Shown here piece after piece: positions 1 through 13,800 of a DNA stretch of 64,000 nucleotides. The position numbers were made by a program, and so were the translations under genes. The stretch is from the NCBI GenBank assembly GCA_024305405.1, contig JAKNDB010000092.1, positions 907,001 through 971,000 on the forward strand, given 5' to 3'. The DNA is from Dirofilaria immitis (Eukaryota > Nematoda > Chromadorea > Rhabditida > Onchocercidae). Positions within the stretch are counted from its first letter, which is position 1. Each line of letters begins with the position of its first letter. The notes beneath the pieces are model-generated. The model was not told where the DNA came from and ran no database searches. It was given only the letters and a program-made list of their open reading frames with translations.

Positions 1-451
1 CAGGTTTTTTTAAAATTTTTGCGCTTTTTTTCCCATTTTTAATTTTGAAAAATTTCAATTTTTCATTTAAATCACTAAAATTGGAATAATTTTTATAATT
101 TATATAAATGGATTTTTTCAAATGTTTTAATTATTCAATCATTGTAAGTAAAAAGAAGGAAAAAGTTTTTTCTTTTGAATTTCAATTTTTCTTTTATTGG
201 AAATTTTACATAACACAATTAATTGAAAGGAAACATTATGAAATAAAATTTTCGAAATATTTGCTAATTTTACTTTCTTCGTATTTTTTCAACTTTTGAT
301 TTAGTAATAGAAAATTAGTTGCAATCTATGAACTCTTTTTTTTTTTCTTCTCAATTAACAGAATTACAATGTAATTTGTGGATTTCAATTTTAATGCCAA
401 ATTTTGTGGTATTTTCTTCTTTTTTTTGCATTTCATATCATCAATGATTAA
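1..451. other. 3' flank of the Cys-rich gene, no gene seen
   Basis: AT-rich sequence downstream of the stop codon of the minus-strand gene at 452-3825. On the minus strand an AATAAA-type hexamer lies near 191-197, about 255 bases past the stop, and could be its poly(A) signal; this is only a motif match. The open frame at 108-299 on the plus strand is Phe/Lys-rich, as expected from translating A/T-rich DNA, and I do not treat it as a gene. Confidence 0.4.
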
Positions 452-3400
452 TTATAAATATTGATTGGCAAATATAATAGCAATAGATAAGAGAAATATT
501 ATATTGCTAAAACAATAACAATAATAATAGCAACAAAAATAACAATAACAATATTTACTATTGCTAGCAGATATATCACGACGTTGAGCATTTTCACGTT
601 CATTATGCCAATGATAACTTGATGATTTCTTTGCCCAATGTTCGCATGAATCCGGTAAATGTTTGATTAATCCGGATTCTTGTAATAATTCCAGCAGTGT
701 TCTATAAAAATTACTTTTATCATTTTCCGAATTGATTTACGATCTTATTTACTATAATCATTTTCATTTATTTAGTTTTCCATTATGATTGCCAAAAATT
801 ATTTCATTGGAAATTTTTTCAATGATAAAATTTCGCAAATCGAAAATAAATTTGCAATAGAATTATCTGTTATTAAAAACTGAATAACTGAAAATGATTG
901 CAATAAACAAAATTATTAATAATTCCGATGTTAATTAGATTTTCATTTTTATTGAAATGTTTCTTTAATGAAAAGTATTATTTTGCAAGTTAGAAAAAAT
1001 TTTATAGTGAGAAGCTGATTAAATTAAAAATGAGTAAGCAAGTGAAATTGCTAATAAATAAATTTTTGAAATGCATAAAATACTTTTAGAAGTTTTTGAA
1101 TATTTCTATCAAATTCTTGAATGCTTTTATATTTTCGTTTCATAGTACTTTTATATTTAGAAAATTAAATAATTTGATGAGTAATTTTGAAATATTTATT
1201 ACAATATTACTATATTTGTATTCGATACTTATTAAATACAATGTTAATTATTTTATATTTCCATTTATTTTATGTTCATAAATTTGAACGATTTAATAGA
1301 TAATCCTAAAATATTTATTATAATATTATTATCTTTATATTCAATAATTTAAGCATAAGCTGATCGAAGAAATTCTATTTGTTAAACAAATCTTAATTCA
1401 AATGAAATATTGAAACCATTAGCATAATGAAAATCTTTCGGATCACCGATTTACAATCGATATGTGTATATTTTATGATAAGCAAAAAGATATATGATAT
1501 AACAAATGATCGAAATAGAAATAAACTAAATCAAATTAAATTAATTGAAATAAATTGCTTTTTTGAACGAATTAGTCATTTCCAATTTAAATGAATTAGT
1601 CATTTATAATTTTACGTTTTGAAATGAAATCCACAAATTTGTCTCATTTTATTTCAATGCAAAAGGATATATATCTGAAAAAAAAACAAACAAACCGAAA
1701 ACTTCGATGGCTTAAATTAATCAAAAATTCGTGCATTTTTAGGCCGCAAAATTTGTTTGATTGTTTTACATAGCATTTATCGTGCATTGTAACACTTCTG
1801 AAGTTATTATCGATTATGCATTAATTAAATTCATTGAATTAATTTGCCCATCTTATCTGATCATCAATGATTTCCTATTATTGAATTTACAGCTACGCTG
1901 CAACTAAAAATTTTTTTAAAAATATTCAATATATCTTCTCACCTTGAACTTATCAAAATAAATTTATCTATTAATTCGCATATCATTGATTTGCTTTTTG
2001 GCTTTTCTAAATTTTCTACCGTAACGATTACTTACTGAGATAAAAACAGTATCCTCAGCGTTAATCATTTAATCTTAACAAACACTTATTCCTCCTCTTT
2101 CTGCGATAAAAACAAATGGTTTTAGAATTAATTTCTTTATGCTAACAAATGTTCTAACCTGCATAAATCATCAAGATTCTCGCTGACCTTTTGTATACCA
2201 CTGTCCACTAAATTTGATGCAGTATGCTGCAAGATTGCTGCTTGGCTTGCACATAACGTTACAACATCATTTCCATGTCTTGACCAACATGGTATAATGA
2301 ATGATAAAAAATCACCTGAAATTTGGTAGCATACGGTAACGATATACTGTAATGCCGAGTTCAATACAAAAATATTGCAATCGCATATTATAAAGTTAAA
2401 TAAAATCAATTTATGATAAAAACTGGCACAAACCAGTGTTATAATGATATGCATCGCAAATACTCGTCCACGAAACCTGACCTTTCAGCAATATATGTCC
2501 AATAGTTTGATCGCCGCAACGATTTATACAACTTGCAAATTCTGCATTTGATCTAGGATAAATTCTTTTCGGATATTTTAATCATTTATGTTGTATTTAA
2601 CAATTTAATTGTACTAAAAATAGGCATGATTAACATATGCAATATAAATAATTAAAATATCTAAAAAAATAACTTAAATGAAATACATCAGAAATTGCTT
2701 AATTGATTAGAAATGAAATTAATGTATCTGTGTTTTTATTTCTTCCTAATTCTTACTAACAAATGGAATTGAAAGTTTCGGTTTTTTATCACAATTCTCT
2801 CTGCTATTTTGATCTTTGAAGTAATCTGTCAAATGTTGTAAATGTGTGAATTATTCGAGAGAGAACGTTACTTCATAAAAATTATTTAATTTATCTTAAT
2901 TATCATTTTGATTCAGGATATTTCAAAAGTTCAATTACTGCTACAATTATAATTGCAGTTGCAGGACAATATTGAAATCAGAAATTAAATACCCTTGTAA
3001 CGGCAGATACGATTGTTATTAATACTGCATTAATTCATTAAAGATGTACTGGTTAAATTTAAATATTCTTTACATGAAATTAAATTTACATTAGTTAAAA
3101 TTAAAATTACGATGCTCTTTATTGAAAATTGTCAATTTGAAACTGTAATAAAGATTTGGAAGATATATAACTACAATTTATTCATTTAAACTTAAATATT
3201 TGTATTAAATTAAAATTAAAATTAAAGCGCAATTTTTAATCGATACGATTGCTCTAAAATATTAAAATAATGAAATGATATACTTGCAAATATTTTCAAT
3301 TCGTTGAGCAAAATTATTGATACGATGGCGTGAATTTTTCGGTAAGCCAATTAATATGCTATGCAAAGGTGTCACTAAATTTTTGGTCCAATGATCTGCT

Positions 3401-3825
3401 ATACCCAAAATATTTGCCATATCATTCATCTAAAAAAATAGATAACTTTTACAATATTTCAAAAAAATTCTAAAATTTAAAAATATTCCAAGAAATCATT
3501 TAAATGCCGCATAGTACATTTCAATTAAATATCTAATTTATTAAATTTAATTTCTGAAATTATAACTTTTTGATATTAAATTATCGATTATTATAGGATA
3601 ATTAGAGAATTCTTCTATTAATTTATTGAATTTTACTTCTAAAATTATGACTCTTTGATATTAATTTATTGCTTAAAATATTTAAATGATTTTTTTAATA
3701 ATAAAATTAAAACTAACATTGCCATCCTTGCATCGCAATATACATGCAAGTTGTTGATTGGAAATGGCTAAAACATAAAGGCAAGTCAAGCAGGATAACA
3801 ATAAAAAATATTTTTCAAGTTCCAT
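452..3825 (-). CDS. secreted/anchored Cys-rich nematode protein, 243 aa, five exons
   Basis: Exons on the minus strand: 3718-3825, 3284-3429, 2482-2552, 2159-2315, 452-701. All introns are GT-AG and phases fit (108, 254, 325, 482, 732 bp cumulative), giving 243 residues and a TAA stop. Residues 1-22 form a hydrophobic signal peptide. The mature part has spaced cysteines at about 28, 32, 84, 93, 97, 118, 130, 160 and 180, including two CxxxC pairs. This layout recalls nematode-specific secreted Cys-domain proteins such as the CPG4-like family, but I cannot confirm that. Residues 211-225 are a Tyr/Cys tract, followed by a hydrophobic end (about 228-239) that could be a membrane or GPI-anchor signal. 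Function is unknown. The gene lies 6 kb beyond the Notch 3' end in the same orientation. I am confident of the exon structure, less so of the family. Confidence 0.78.
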
Positions 3826-3890
3826 TTTTATTAATCTTATTTACTTGATAGCGTTTTTTTAACAGTGATGTGAATTGTTGATCGATCATC

Positions 3891-3904
3891 CTGAAATTCT
3901 GAAA
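3891..3904 (-). promoter_or_regulatory. candidate splice acceptor (SL trans-splice or 5' UTR intron) upstream of the Cys-rich gene
   Basis: On the minus strand TTATTTCAG is followed at once by AATTTCAG, so AGs end at 3899 and 3891, about 65-75 bases before the ATG at 3825. Both match the nematode acceptor consensus. They would be natural spliced-leader addition sites or the end of a 5' UTR intron. An out-of-frame ATG at 3889 follows immediately. Confidence 0.35.
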
Positions 3905-6900
3905 TAAAATATAAAAAGGAAAAGTTAGATGGTATCAATATCAGAATTAGACAAAAAATTAAAAGGAAATAATGGAATATGAAATGATTGATAAATTCAT
4001 TTTACGTCACTTTCACCTATCATTAAGTTACTAATTTTCTTCAATTTTCAATTTCATCAATTTTGAGGAGTAAAAAGTATGCATTGGCTGAATAAATTAC
4101 TTACATACTATCAATACTGAAATTAAATTGAAAGTACAAATTTTCTATAAATTATAAATTTGTTATCATCAGTACTATAACTATTAATGCTTCAAATACT
4201 ACTTCAAATTTGACCTTTGTTTAACCTTTGGATAACAATAATTAGTAAATATCATAAATCAATGTATTTTTGTAAAAACAACAAATAAACTAATAAATAT
4301 GAAGGTGAAAATAAATAACTTAAAATTTGATTTTCAAAAAATTTAAATAAAACTAAGAAAAATTTCTTGATCAGTTTAGCCCGTATATAATATCTTATCA
4401 GTCATTTAATTGAATGAATCAATTTTATCGAAAAAAATTTTCATCTTTCATTATAATATATTTTGAATTAATATGAATTCAAAAATTTCATAATATTGAA
4501 AAATTTATTTCGAAAAAGTATATTTATTAAAATTTTTATATATTTTATTATAGAAACAATTCTAAAAAAGTTAAAATCTTATTAAATTATGAAATTTTTT
4601 TTAATTAAATTGCAAAAAAGAAAAAAGAAAGATGAAAAATAGAACAAATGAAGAAGTTTTCTTCCTGCATGAAAAGCAAATATGAGAATGCAATTTTAAC
4701 CAAATGAATTTGCTCAGAATCTAAACTATTCATCCAAAAAGTCCCGAGGAAAATTTCAATCTTGCTTAAGAAATTTGTCCGTTTGAATTGAAAATTGAAA
4801 TGGATGAATGAGTGCTGGTGAAGATGATTAAATGTTAAAGCGTTTCTTCAAAATTTATTATTTCTTCCTGCTGATTATTCTTTGTAAAATTGCTTCAAAT
4901 ATTTGTTTCAAAACTATTGCGATTGAACTGTTTGCAAAAAAATGGAGTTAATATATTTACAAAGTATTTATATATATTTTAATAACAAAGTTCATTTACT
5001 CACTTTTGCAAGAAATTTTTTCAACTTCCTCGTCCAAGCAATTTGAAGCGAATAAATCAAATAACTTCGTTATATTGATGATAAATTATAAAATGTAAAG
5101 ATTGCGATAGATTTGAAAATAAAAAGTTTCCCAAAGAAGCTGCTTAGGATTTTCTCAGTTCCTTCGCTTTCTCATAAATGTTTGTAAACTCTCAGATATA
5201 TGAATTGGTAATGAATATTCAGAAAAATTTCTAAAAATTTACAGATTTTTTCTTCAAAAAATAAGATATTCAATGATGATTTTCGAAATATTCAAGAATT
5301 CTCGAAATATTTGAAAAAATTATTCGAAAAAGTATTGTCAAATAACGTTTAACTTTAAAAAAATCTTTAGTTGATGCTACAGAGACAATGTTCGCTACGA
5401 AGAAAAAATATTTGACAAATTGACCTGAAATTCTCGAAATATTCGAGAGAACATCTAGGATAATAATATTTAAAAGATCTTATTACCGTATTTGCAAAAA
5501 AATTTTTTTACTGAAATAACTTGCAAATATTTAACATTGGATTGAAATTTTTCAAACGAAAATATTAAAAACAATTTTAATAAAATTTTGCTGAAATATA
5601 TCCACAAACAAGAGACGAATTCAATGATCTATCATCTTCAGCCAAATCTTTTTGCCAAGTCTTTTTAATTTCTAGCCTAGAGCTAAAACATTTGGTCTTA
5701 AATCCTAAGTTGCATTGTAAGGTCTGAGTTCTTAATCTTAAGACTTTCTTAGTTTCTTAGAATATTTTTTTCACCCTTGGGATGTTTTAGCTAAATTGAA
5801 TGAAATTTAAATTAAGTAGTAATTATCTCTTACTCTAAATTAAAAACACACTTTCAAGTTTGAAATTAATTATCAAGCAATTTCCATTTTCGAATTTCAA
5901 CCTTTCTTATGTTTTATTTTCCTTCAAGTTCCATTTAAAAAGACATTTATTTGTCGTATGAAATAATAAAGTTGCGTTCAGCAATATTTCATAGTTCTAT
6001 GATTGTTTACATATTATTTTAATCTAATTTATTTGAAATAATTTACATAAATCAAATTAATAATCGGCAATTAATTATAAAGCTGAAGAGCGCAACCCTA
6101 TTTTAAGACATTTGAAATAATTTTAAAATTACTTTAAATAAACAATGTTGGGGCATAAAGTTAAGCGTTATTTGACAAATTTTTAAATTAGTTTAACACA
6201 TAAAATTTATCAAAATAGCAATGATAATAATAATTAGCAAATATATTTTAAAATTTCAAATATAATATCATAAAAAGTTTTGTAATTTCAAATAGAAACA
6301 ATATTATTAAAAATTATATTTGGAATAACATTGTATAAAATGATATTTATGCAAGAAAAATATTTTAAATTTAGTAGAAAAAAGGAATAATAAAAATTTG
6401 ATTAAAAAAATTATTTTAATAAAAAATGTCAAAAAATTTTTTGCTTTTATTTTTTGATTTATTAATTTTTATTCAAATGAAATATAAAAAAAGAATTTTC
6501 TTTTAAATTTTTATTTAAAAACCAAAATAAAAAAAAGGAAATAGTGGCGAAAATTATATTACAATTGTATTTTTGTTTTTCTTTTTTCTGCCACATTTAA
6601 GCTGTCTTTTTCCGCCCTCTTTTTTGAATTTGTTGGATTGACAAATTAAAAAAATATCCATAGTTTGTTTGTTTCCTATCTTATCAACTTAATCACTTCT
6701 CTTTTCTTTTCATCTTTCAGTTTATTTCCGATATCAATCATTTATTCAATTTTTTTCGGAACAACAACATTGCTGGAAATGTCACAACTAAATTAATGTG
6801 CTTATTTTGAAAAAGAAAGGAATTATTGAAGTATAAATATATTTATCATATATCTCTGATAAGTAAATTTTGCCTGATATTTTTGTCTTGATAATTTAGG

Positions 6901-9900
6901 ATACAGCTTAATAATTAGTTGCTCTTATTAATTGATAATTAGTTCTCCTATGAATTTCCCTGATATTTTCTTTCTGATAATTTCACTGACAGTTTAGAAG
7001 ACAATTTAGTAATTAGTCCCTTTCATTAATTGATAATTAGTAAAAATTCATCTTACAAATTTTTCTCTATTCATTCTTTGATCCATTTTCCTTCCCTTAA
7101 ATCCTATTCTGTTTGTTCTAAATAAAACTTTTCAATTTCTTCAGTATTTTTTTTAATAAATATATGCATAAGATTTCTTAAATCAATTTTCCTCACTGTT
7201 ACATAGGATGATTAAAAGTCGATCATTAATTTATTCATTTATTGATTTTTGATAAAGGGTAGCACTAATTCTTTCTACAAATTTCTCTTTTTTCGGCTTA
7301 TTTTCCTTCTTTTAAATCCTTCCTCATTTTTATCATAAAATTTTTAAATTCTTTTTCAATAAGACTTCTTTTTCAGCTTATAAAAAAGTGGGACGAGGCA
7401 ATATTCTCGAATTCTCAAATTCTCGAACGAAGCTTGAAATAATATATGGTTAAATTTCACAATAACAAAAAACAAAAGACACGAAAATATCAAATATGTA
7501 TCATAAATTAAATCTCTTGAATGAAAAAAGAATTTGCATCGGAATATTTTACAAAAGGAAGATTTATCGGACAATATTTCAAAACAATTGAAATAGATAT
7601 ATATATAAGAAAAACCAAATGTATTCATCAAAGAATTGAGCCCCTTCTTCTTTTCATTTCCTTTTGTTTTATTTAAAATTTAATTTTAATTTCTAACAAT
7701 CAGCAAAATAATGATTCATTAAATTCCATGAAAATTTCTGAGATTAATCTTTCTAAAAAAGCAAAACAACTACTTACAAATTGAAGTGTTTTTGCATCGA
7801 TGAATTTGTCATAAAAATCTCTAAGACACATAGAAATGACAAGTTTTAAGGGAAATGTCAAGTTAGTGCCATCATAGGATAGTACATAAATTTCAACGAA
7901 TAATCAATATAATAAACTAGTCTACCCAAAAAAGGGCTAAAAATTCTATCATCTTGAAGACTTTTACTAACCAAGATAGTATATGTAATGCTGAGAGAAA
8001 AGTCAAAGGTCAGTATGCTGATCAATAAGCGTCATGTGATTTCACCGGATGTAGAATTGAAATTATGGCACTTCCAAATTTTCAGAAATCTGACTAAGAG
8101 GTCAAATTTTTTTCTTAATACGATCACAAATCAATTGTGTAAATCAGCGAGCCGTCAATATTTTCAAATTCGTAATCACAATACTTTAAACCTAATAACC
8201 AAGATAGTTCCAAATTTTATTAACGATCGAGAGAGATCAGGCTGAACAGATCATCAAATTACCACTTTTGAAATATCCATGAATCATGTATTGTTTTGGT
8301 TAAAAACTTCAATACGAAATTTTAAATATTTTTTCCGAACAAGTTTCAAATGCCAGCAGAAAAAATTTTTATTGATGATCTTCCAAATTTAAATAGAAAA
8401 TGAATAAAAAGATGAATATAATTTGCATATGAAAAACACACACATACAAAATGTATTTTTAATATTATCAAATTTGAATAAACAATTAAAAATAATTATG
8501 CATAGAATTTGAAATCAAAAACAAATATCTACATAAAAATCGATAAGTCCTATACCAAAGAAAGAAATCGATAAGATCTATAATTAAGAAAGATTATAGA
8601 AATTATTTGATCGATAAATCATTTTCTCATTGATATTATTATTGACATTTTGTGTGCCAAATATGAAATACCCTGGACTTACAAAATAAGCATGAATTAA
8701 AATATTTATCAATTGTCATTTGTCAATTGCTAAAGCCTATAGCTAATACTGATTTAAATATCAGATTTGTACTGATTTAAATGAACGAAAATTTTCGTAT
8801 GAAAAATCAATGATTCCTATGCCATTCAACTGGATGGAAAAAAGTGTAAAGCTATTAATTTAAGATTTAGATTCAAATTAAAATTTTCTTTCTTTAATAA
8901 TACCTTCATCTTAAGGCTTAGCTGGAGCAGGTCGCTAGAGGCCTAATTCCAATTTAATCACTGAAGAGAAATTTTAAATAGTACAAATGAAAAAAGGGCA
9001 CAAAATATAGAACTGAGAAAATTGAACAATATTTGATTTGAATAACAAAATTAAGGCAATTCTATTAAAGATAGGTAAACAACAGATTATTAGATACTAC
9101 GAGCATAAGAAAAAAGATGAAAGATATATTTTAAAATAATAAAATTATGCACTTTTTCTAGGGGAAAAGATGAAAATATTTGAATATATACAATAATTTT
9201 TAGAAATCATTTTTCTATGAAACATCATACTAAATGATTCATACAAACCTTATTCCTTAATGAATTAGATTTATCGGTAAACCGATAAATAACTTCCATC
9301 ATCGCAAAATAACATAAACTTATTAATACTTGACCATAAATTCTGAATTTTTGAAGCATATGTTATAAAAATTTATTTCAACAATTCATAATTCGTACCA
9401 CGAACCAAAAAAATAGTAGTTTGATGGAAAATTCCTATGAGAAAAAAATTTGAAAAAGAAAAAGAAATTAAAATAATTGATTTCAAATTCGCTTCTCTTT
9501 TTCAGTAGCCAAGGAATACAAGAATTATCCACGCAAATTGAAACTTAAAAATGAAAAAAAGATGATACATATGTAAGCTAGCTCAGATTTCCATAAGTGA
9601 AGAATCAAAATCTTTTTTGCATCAGTTTTGCAACTAATTTATCATATTGATCTTCTCGTGAATGTTCAAGTATGCGAAAAATAAAGTATGATGAGACTTC
9701 TTCACCAATTTTGCAGCGATTTGATCATATCGAATTCCTCGATAGTTTCTAACTACATCATTGATTTGTCGCAGAACAGATTATAATAAAGAATATATTT
9801 AAATAGCAATAAAAAGAAATATTTGAGAAAAAAAGTAAAAATAATACACCCGAATCATGAATAAATAATGAACGGAAAAAGAAGGGATACAGAAAACTGA

Positions 9901-9999
9901 CGGTGAAAACCGGAAGTACTGCCGGAAATATATTTCAGATATAAATCACTTTCTCGTCTATATCTTCGGCAAACGATAGATGATTACCGGATTTGAAAA
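3901..9999. other. intergenic region between Notch 3' end and the Cys-rich gene
   Basis: No supported gene. Open frames such as 7356-7631 (minus) and 7988-8245 (plus) lack splice-flanked context and recognisable domains. The interval contains degenerate direct duplications (6861-7060, and a looser pair around 7040-7370) and a small duplicated ATCGATAAG segment near 8538-8580. The last several hundred bases before 10000 are probably the Notch 3' UTR: a minus-strand AATAAA occurs at about 9372-9377, roughly 625 bases past the stop. Confidence 0.5.
6861..7060. repeat. degenerate direct duplication, two ~95-bp copies
   Basis: Two adjacent copies share CTGATATTTT, then a GATAATTT segment, then AATTAGT and a common end ATTAATTGATAATTAGT. 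A looser second pair of about 200 bp (7040-7170 and 7255-7370), with shared CAAATTT-CTCT and TTTTCCTTC-TTAAATCCT blocks, follows. Intergenic, no coding potential seen. Confidence 0.5.
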
Positions 10000-10845
10000 C
10001 TATACATTATAATAAGCAGTAGATGGTTGCTGTACATGAGGCATATGCGATTGAGAATATGAAGGCCTTAACGTCCTTTGATCATAAGGAAATGGTAACA
10101 TTGCGGTACCGTAAAACAATCCGTCATCATATTGCTGATGGGATGATTGATTAATCGGAAATTTCGATGATAGCCAACCCGCTTGCATTGCTGTCACCTG
10201 AAAAAAATTATAATTTTAAAATACTGGAAATATCCGCTCGTTTAGAAGAATTATTAAAATAAAGCATTAATTAATATCATACGGTAGCGTCCGTTGCGGT
10301 ATTCGCCGTTAAAATATATGTTAAAAATTAATAATTTCATTCTACAACAAAGTTTTCACGAAAATTTCAGGGAGTTATGTATTTATTTCTCAGTAAGTAA
10401 TTTCAATAAAATCGAATGAAACATTTACTCAAATAATTTCAGACGAAATAACAAATCAAGATAACAGAATTAACTAAATTTTTAAAATAAATTGCATAAA
10501 AAGCAGAAAAGATAATTAAACTAGAACCATTTGTGGTGGACTACATCCGATACCGTTATGATGATCGGAATATGGTGATAGCATAACTGATGACGATTGG
10601 AGTATGGTATTTTCTGGATGACTAACAGTAACTTGATTTATTGTAGTTCCACGTACTGCTGCTATTGTTGTTCCAGCATGAACTGCTACAGCTGTATCAT
10701 GCGGTGATGGTGTCGTTGAATAGTTGGAACCATCAGAATTTGGTGGAGTAAGCGGATTTGCCGCACCTGCTGATTGTGCTGTTACCGCTGCTGCTGTTGC
10801 CGATGCATAAATTGCTGGTGATGAATTCTTTTTAATCATTGGTCT
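10000..10845 (-). other. lin-12/glp-1 (Notch): Notch C-terminal tail with Thr-Pro phosphodegron (exons 26-27)
   Basis: Exon 26 begins with an Ala/Ser/Thr-rich stretch followed by L-T-P-P-N-S (bases 10735-10752) and then a Ser/Thr/Pro-rich segment containing T-P-S-P-H-D. T-P-x-x-S is the core of the Cdc4/FBW7/SEL-10 phosphodegron. Exon 27 adds a Gln/Ser/Tyr/Pro-rich tail ending Y-Y-N-V. The donor of exon 26 is uncertain: ATG|GTTCTA (exon to 10528) or CTA|GTTTAA (to 10522). Without splicing, exon 26 would end at an in-frame TAA at 10516-10518. Exon 27 fits in phase and has a good TTTTTTCAG acceptor, so I favour splicing. Confidence 0.78.
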
Positions 10846-13800
10846 CTACAAAATTTATTTATAAACTTCAAATTAATTCTTTTAAATTTTAATAAATGCA
10901 CTACTAAAAAGGATAAAAATTTAATTATGGAGAAAATTGAAATGTTCGAAAAAATTTTAAATTTACTGCTGCTTTCTTGAACGATTTCTTGAAACGTTGA
11001 TGCGCTGAAAGTGCCAAGCTTGCGGCCACATTCGATGGTAACATTCTCGGTGCGGGTATTGCATCAAGATAATGAACAATATCACGAAATTCCTTCTCCG
11101 CTGCAATATCACGTGGTGAACGTTCCTTCTGATCCGTTATTTCTTTACTGGCACCAAGATTGATCAAACATTCCACAGCATCAAGATGTCCTTCAGATGC
11201 TGCCAGGAATAATGGTGTTTGATCCTAAAGAGAAAATATCAAATATTTCATTAATTTTACATATCATTTACATGTAAATAAATTTTTGGTCATCATAAAA
11301 ATAGTTTAATGTTTCTGAAATTAAAATGCGGAAATAAATAATTAAATATTTTCGAAATCAAAATATAAAACCAAATAGTCGAATACTTTTGAAATCAAAA
11401 TATAAAAACAAATAGTTAAATATTTCTGGGATGAAAATGTGGAAAATTTCAAGAAAGTTGATATTTATGTTTTCTCATTAACATACCAATGAATCTTGTG
11501 CATCTTTATTTGCACCATTATGAATTAGAAGACGAATTATATCTAAATTAGCATGTTGTGAAGCGAAATGCAAGGCTGTTCTTCCATCATATTTCGTTAA
11601 ACTTTTATCACCAGCACATGCAACATCTGCTTTTGCCTTCAGAAGCATTTCAGCTATCTCAATACCCATACGAATATCAAATTTGGAACAAATGATAAGC
11701 GGTGTTCTATTATCTTCATCCAATGCATCCACCTATAAATCATTTTATGCAATAAGATTTAACAAATTAAATTGATTATTTCGTAAGAAGGAATGAATAA
11801 TTGGTTGAAAAATCAATAAATCGATTAGTCACTGTATCAATAAATATTAGCAGTGGGCTAGAAAAGATTATTCTACATTTAAAAACAGCCAAAAAAAAAT
11901 TGTAATTTTTGAATATTTCCAAGAATTAGATGTTTTGAAAATAATGGAAATGTTGGAATTGTCAATTATAAACTTAGGTTTATTCAAATTTATTTGTTCG
12001 TTCATTAGTTTCTAACTTGTTCAATTAATCGTAAAATCAACATTTTAAAATAAATATCGGACAAGTTAAAATTTCATTATTAGAGAAAGAGAAGCATTAC
12101 TATTTAAATTAGTTAGTTAATCCATCCATTCATTACTTGAATTATTAATAAAATGTTACTTGAATTCTTAATTTATCAAATAAATATCCATGTAACACAA
12201 AGGAAAAAAATATCATCATTCAAGCTAGCCTGGCTAGTTATTTTTGAAATGTTAATTTTAAAATTCTTAATTATTTAAAATAGCGTGGCTAACCCATCTA
12301 ATCACATATTGAATTCTTAACTTATGACATTTATTTTCGAAATGTCATTTTAAATTACAGCTTAAATTAAATAAAACTTACATTAACTTGTCGTGTATCG
12401 AGCAATAACTGTACAATATTTGGAATATTCACTGCAACGGCATGATGTAACGGAGTACGATCTTTCTCATCAACTAATGTTGGATCAGCTCCATTTTTCA
12501 ACAAACAATCAACAACCGTTGTACGACCACTTTTCACGGCAAGCAACAACGCTGTATCTTCGCTATCATCTTGTGCATCAATTTCAGCTCCAACTTCTAG
12601 CAAGTTACGAATATCTTCACATGATGCTTCTTCAGTTTTTGCTTGATTAGATGCTGTTTGCATCATAGCGGTACGTCCATGTTTTCCACGTACGTTTACC
12701 AATAAAGGATCGATCTGAAAGGAATTTCATGGCATCGATATACAAAACAAAAATGAATTTTTACACAGTAAATAAGAAATCGCTTTCTGTGGTATGAAAT
12801 CTTTGAATTTGGAGATTATTCAGTACCGATGACCTAACATTACATCTGATCAACATTTCCTTTTATTTACACCAAAAAAAAAAAATACAAACCGGTAAAG
12901 GTATAGGTAAAGTTGAATCAGCAGCTTCATGCAAATGTGTCCATTGTCGTTCATCGATACCTAAAGTTTTTGGTTTCAGGAATGATTGTCGATCTTCTCC
13001 AATGTACAAATTTGGACGAGCAATACCAACCGGAACATTATCAGCACGAGACCGTTTTGATGTACTATAATTACTGAACAAATATCCGCTGTGGATACTA
13101 TAAGTATCCAAATTTCCGGTCGATGATTTACCTGTAAGATTTCAAACTATAAAAAGAATATATGTATTATAAAAGCTATCACAATACTATATCAATCAAA
13201 AAAGCAGTGAAATTCAAAAAAAAACTATTTGACGATCATAATATTATCCGTTTCATGAGAAATAACGTGATTCTATGTATGGACATGCAGAATTATGAAC
13301 GACACGAATCAAAATTGACTATTTATTATTTGTTCAACCGTTTAACTAATTAAAATCGAATTTAAAGTAATTAAGAAGGGAATAACACAATAGAGAAATA
13401 AATGGAAACTGAATTCTTACAACTTTCAGATGGCGGTGGATGCCATATCCGAGCATGAAGAGTTTTTCGCTTACGTCCTTGCTGAACCATCGAATAAGCA
13501 ATTAGTATTGTTGTAATAAAAATTACTATGCAAATAAGCAAAGTTTGCCAAGAAATTCCCTTACCATACTTGGCACTATCTAATTCAACACGTGCAGAAT
13601 GCACTGACATGCCAAGTTCTTGCAATTCCTGTAAATTTTAGCCATAACGAAATGAAATAATTCATAGGGATTCAGAATCTGCAGAAATATAATGAATTCT
13701 GCAGAAAAAGAAGCCGAAATTAACAAAAATATTCGTTTTATCATAAAATATCTTTGATAACTTGTACGAAATTCAATAAAACAGTGAATAATTTCTTTTT

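Noticed and set aside
7988..8245. 85-residue plus-strand frame
   Set aside because: No recognisable domain, no convincing acceptor or donor, isolated in intergenic DNA.
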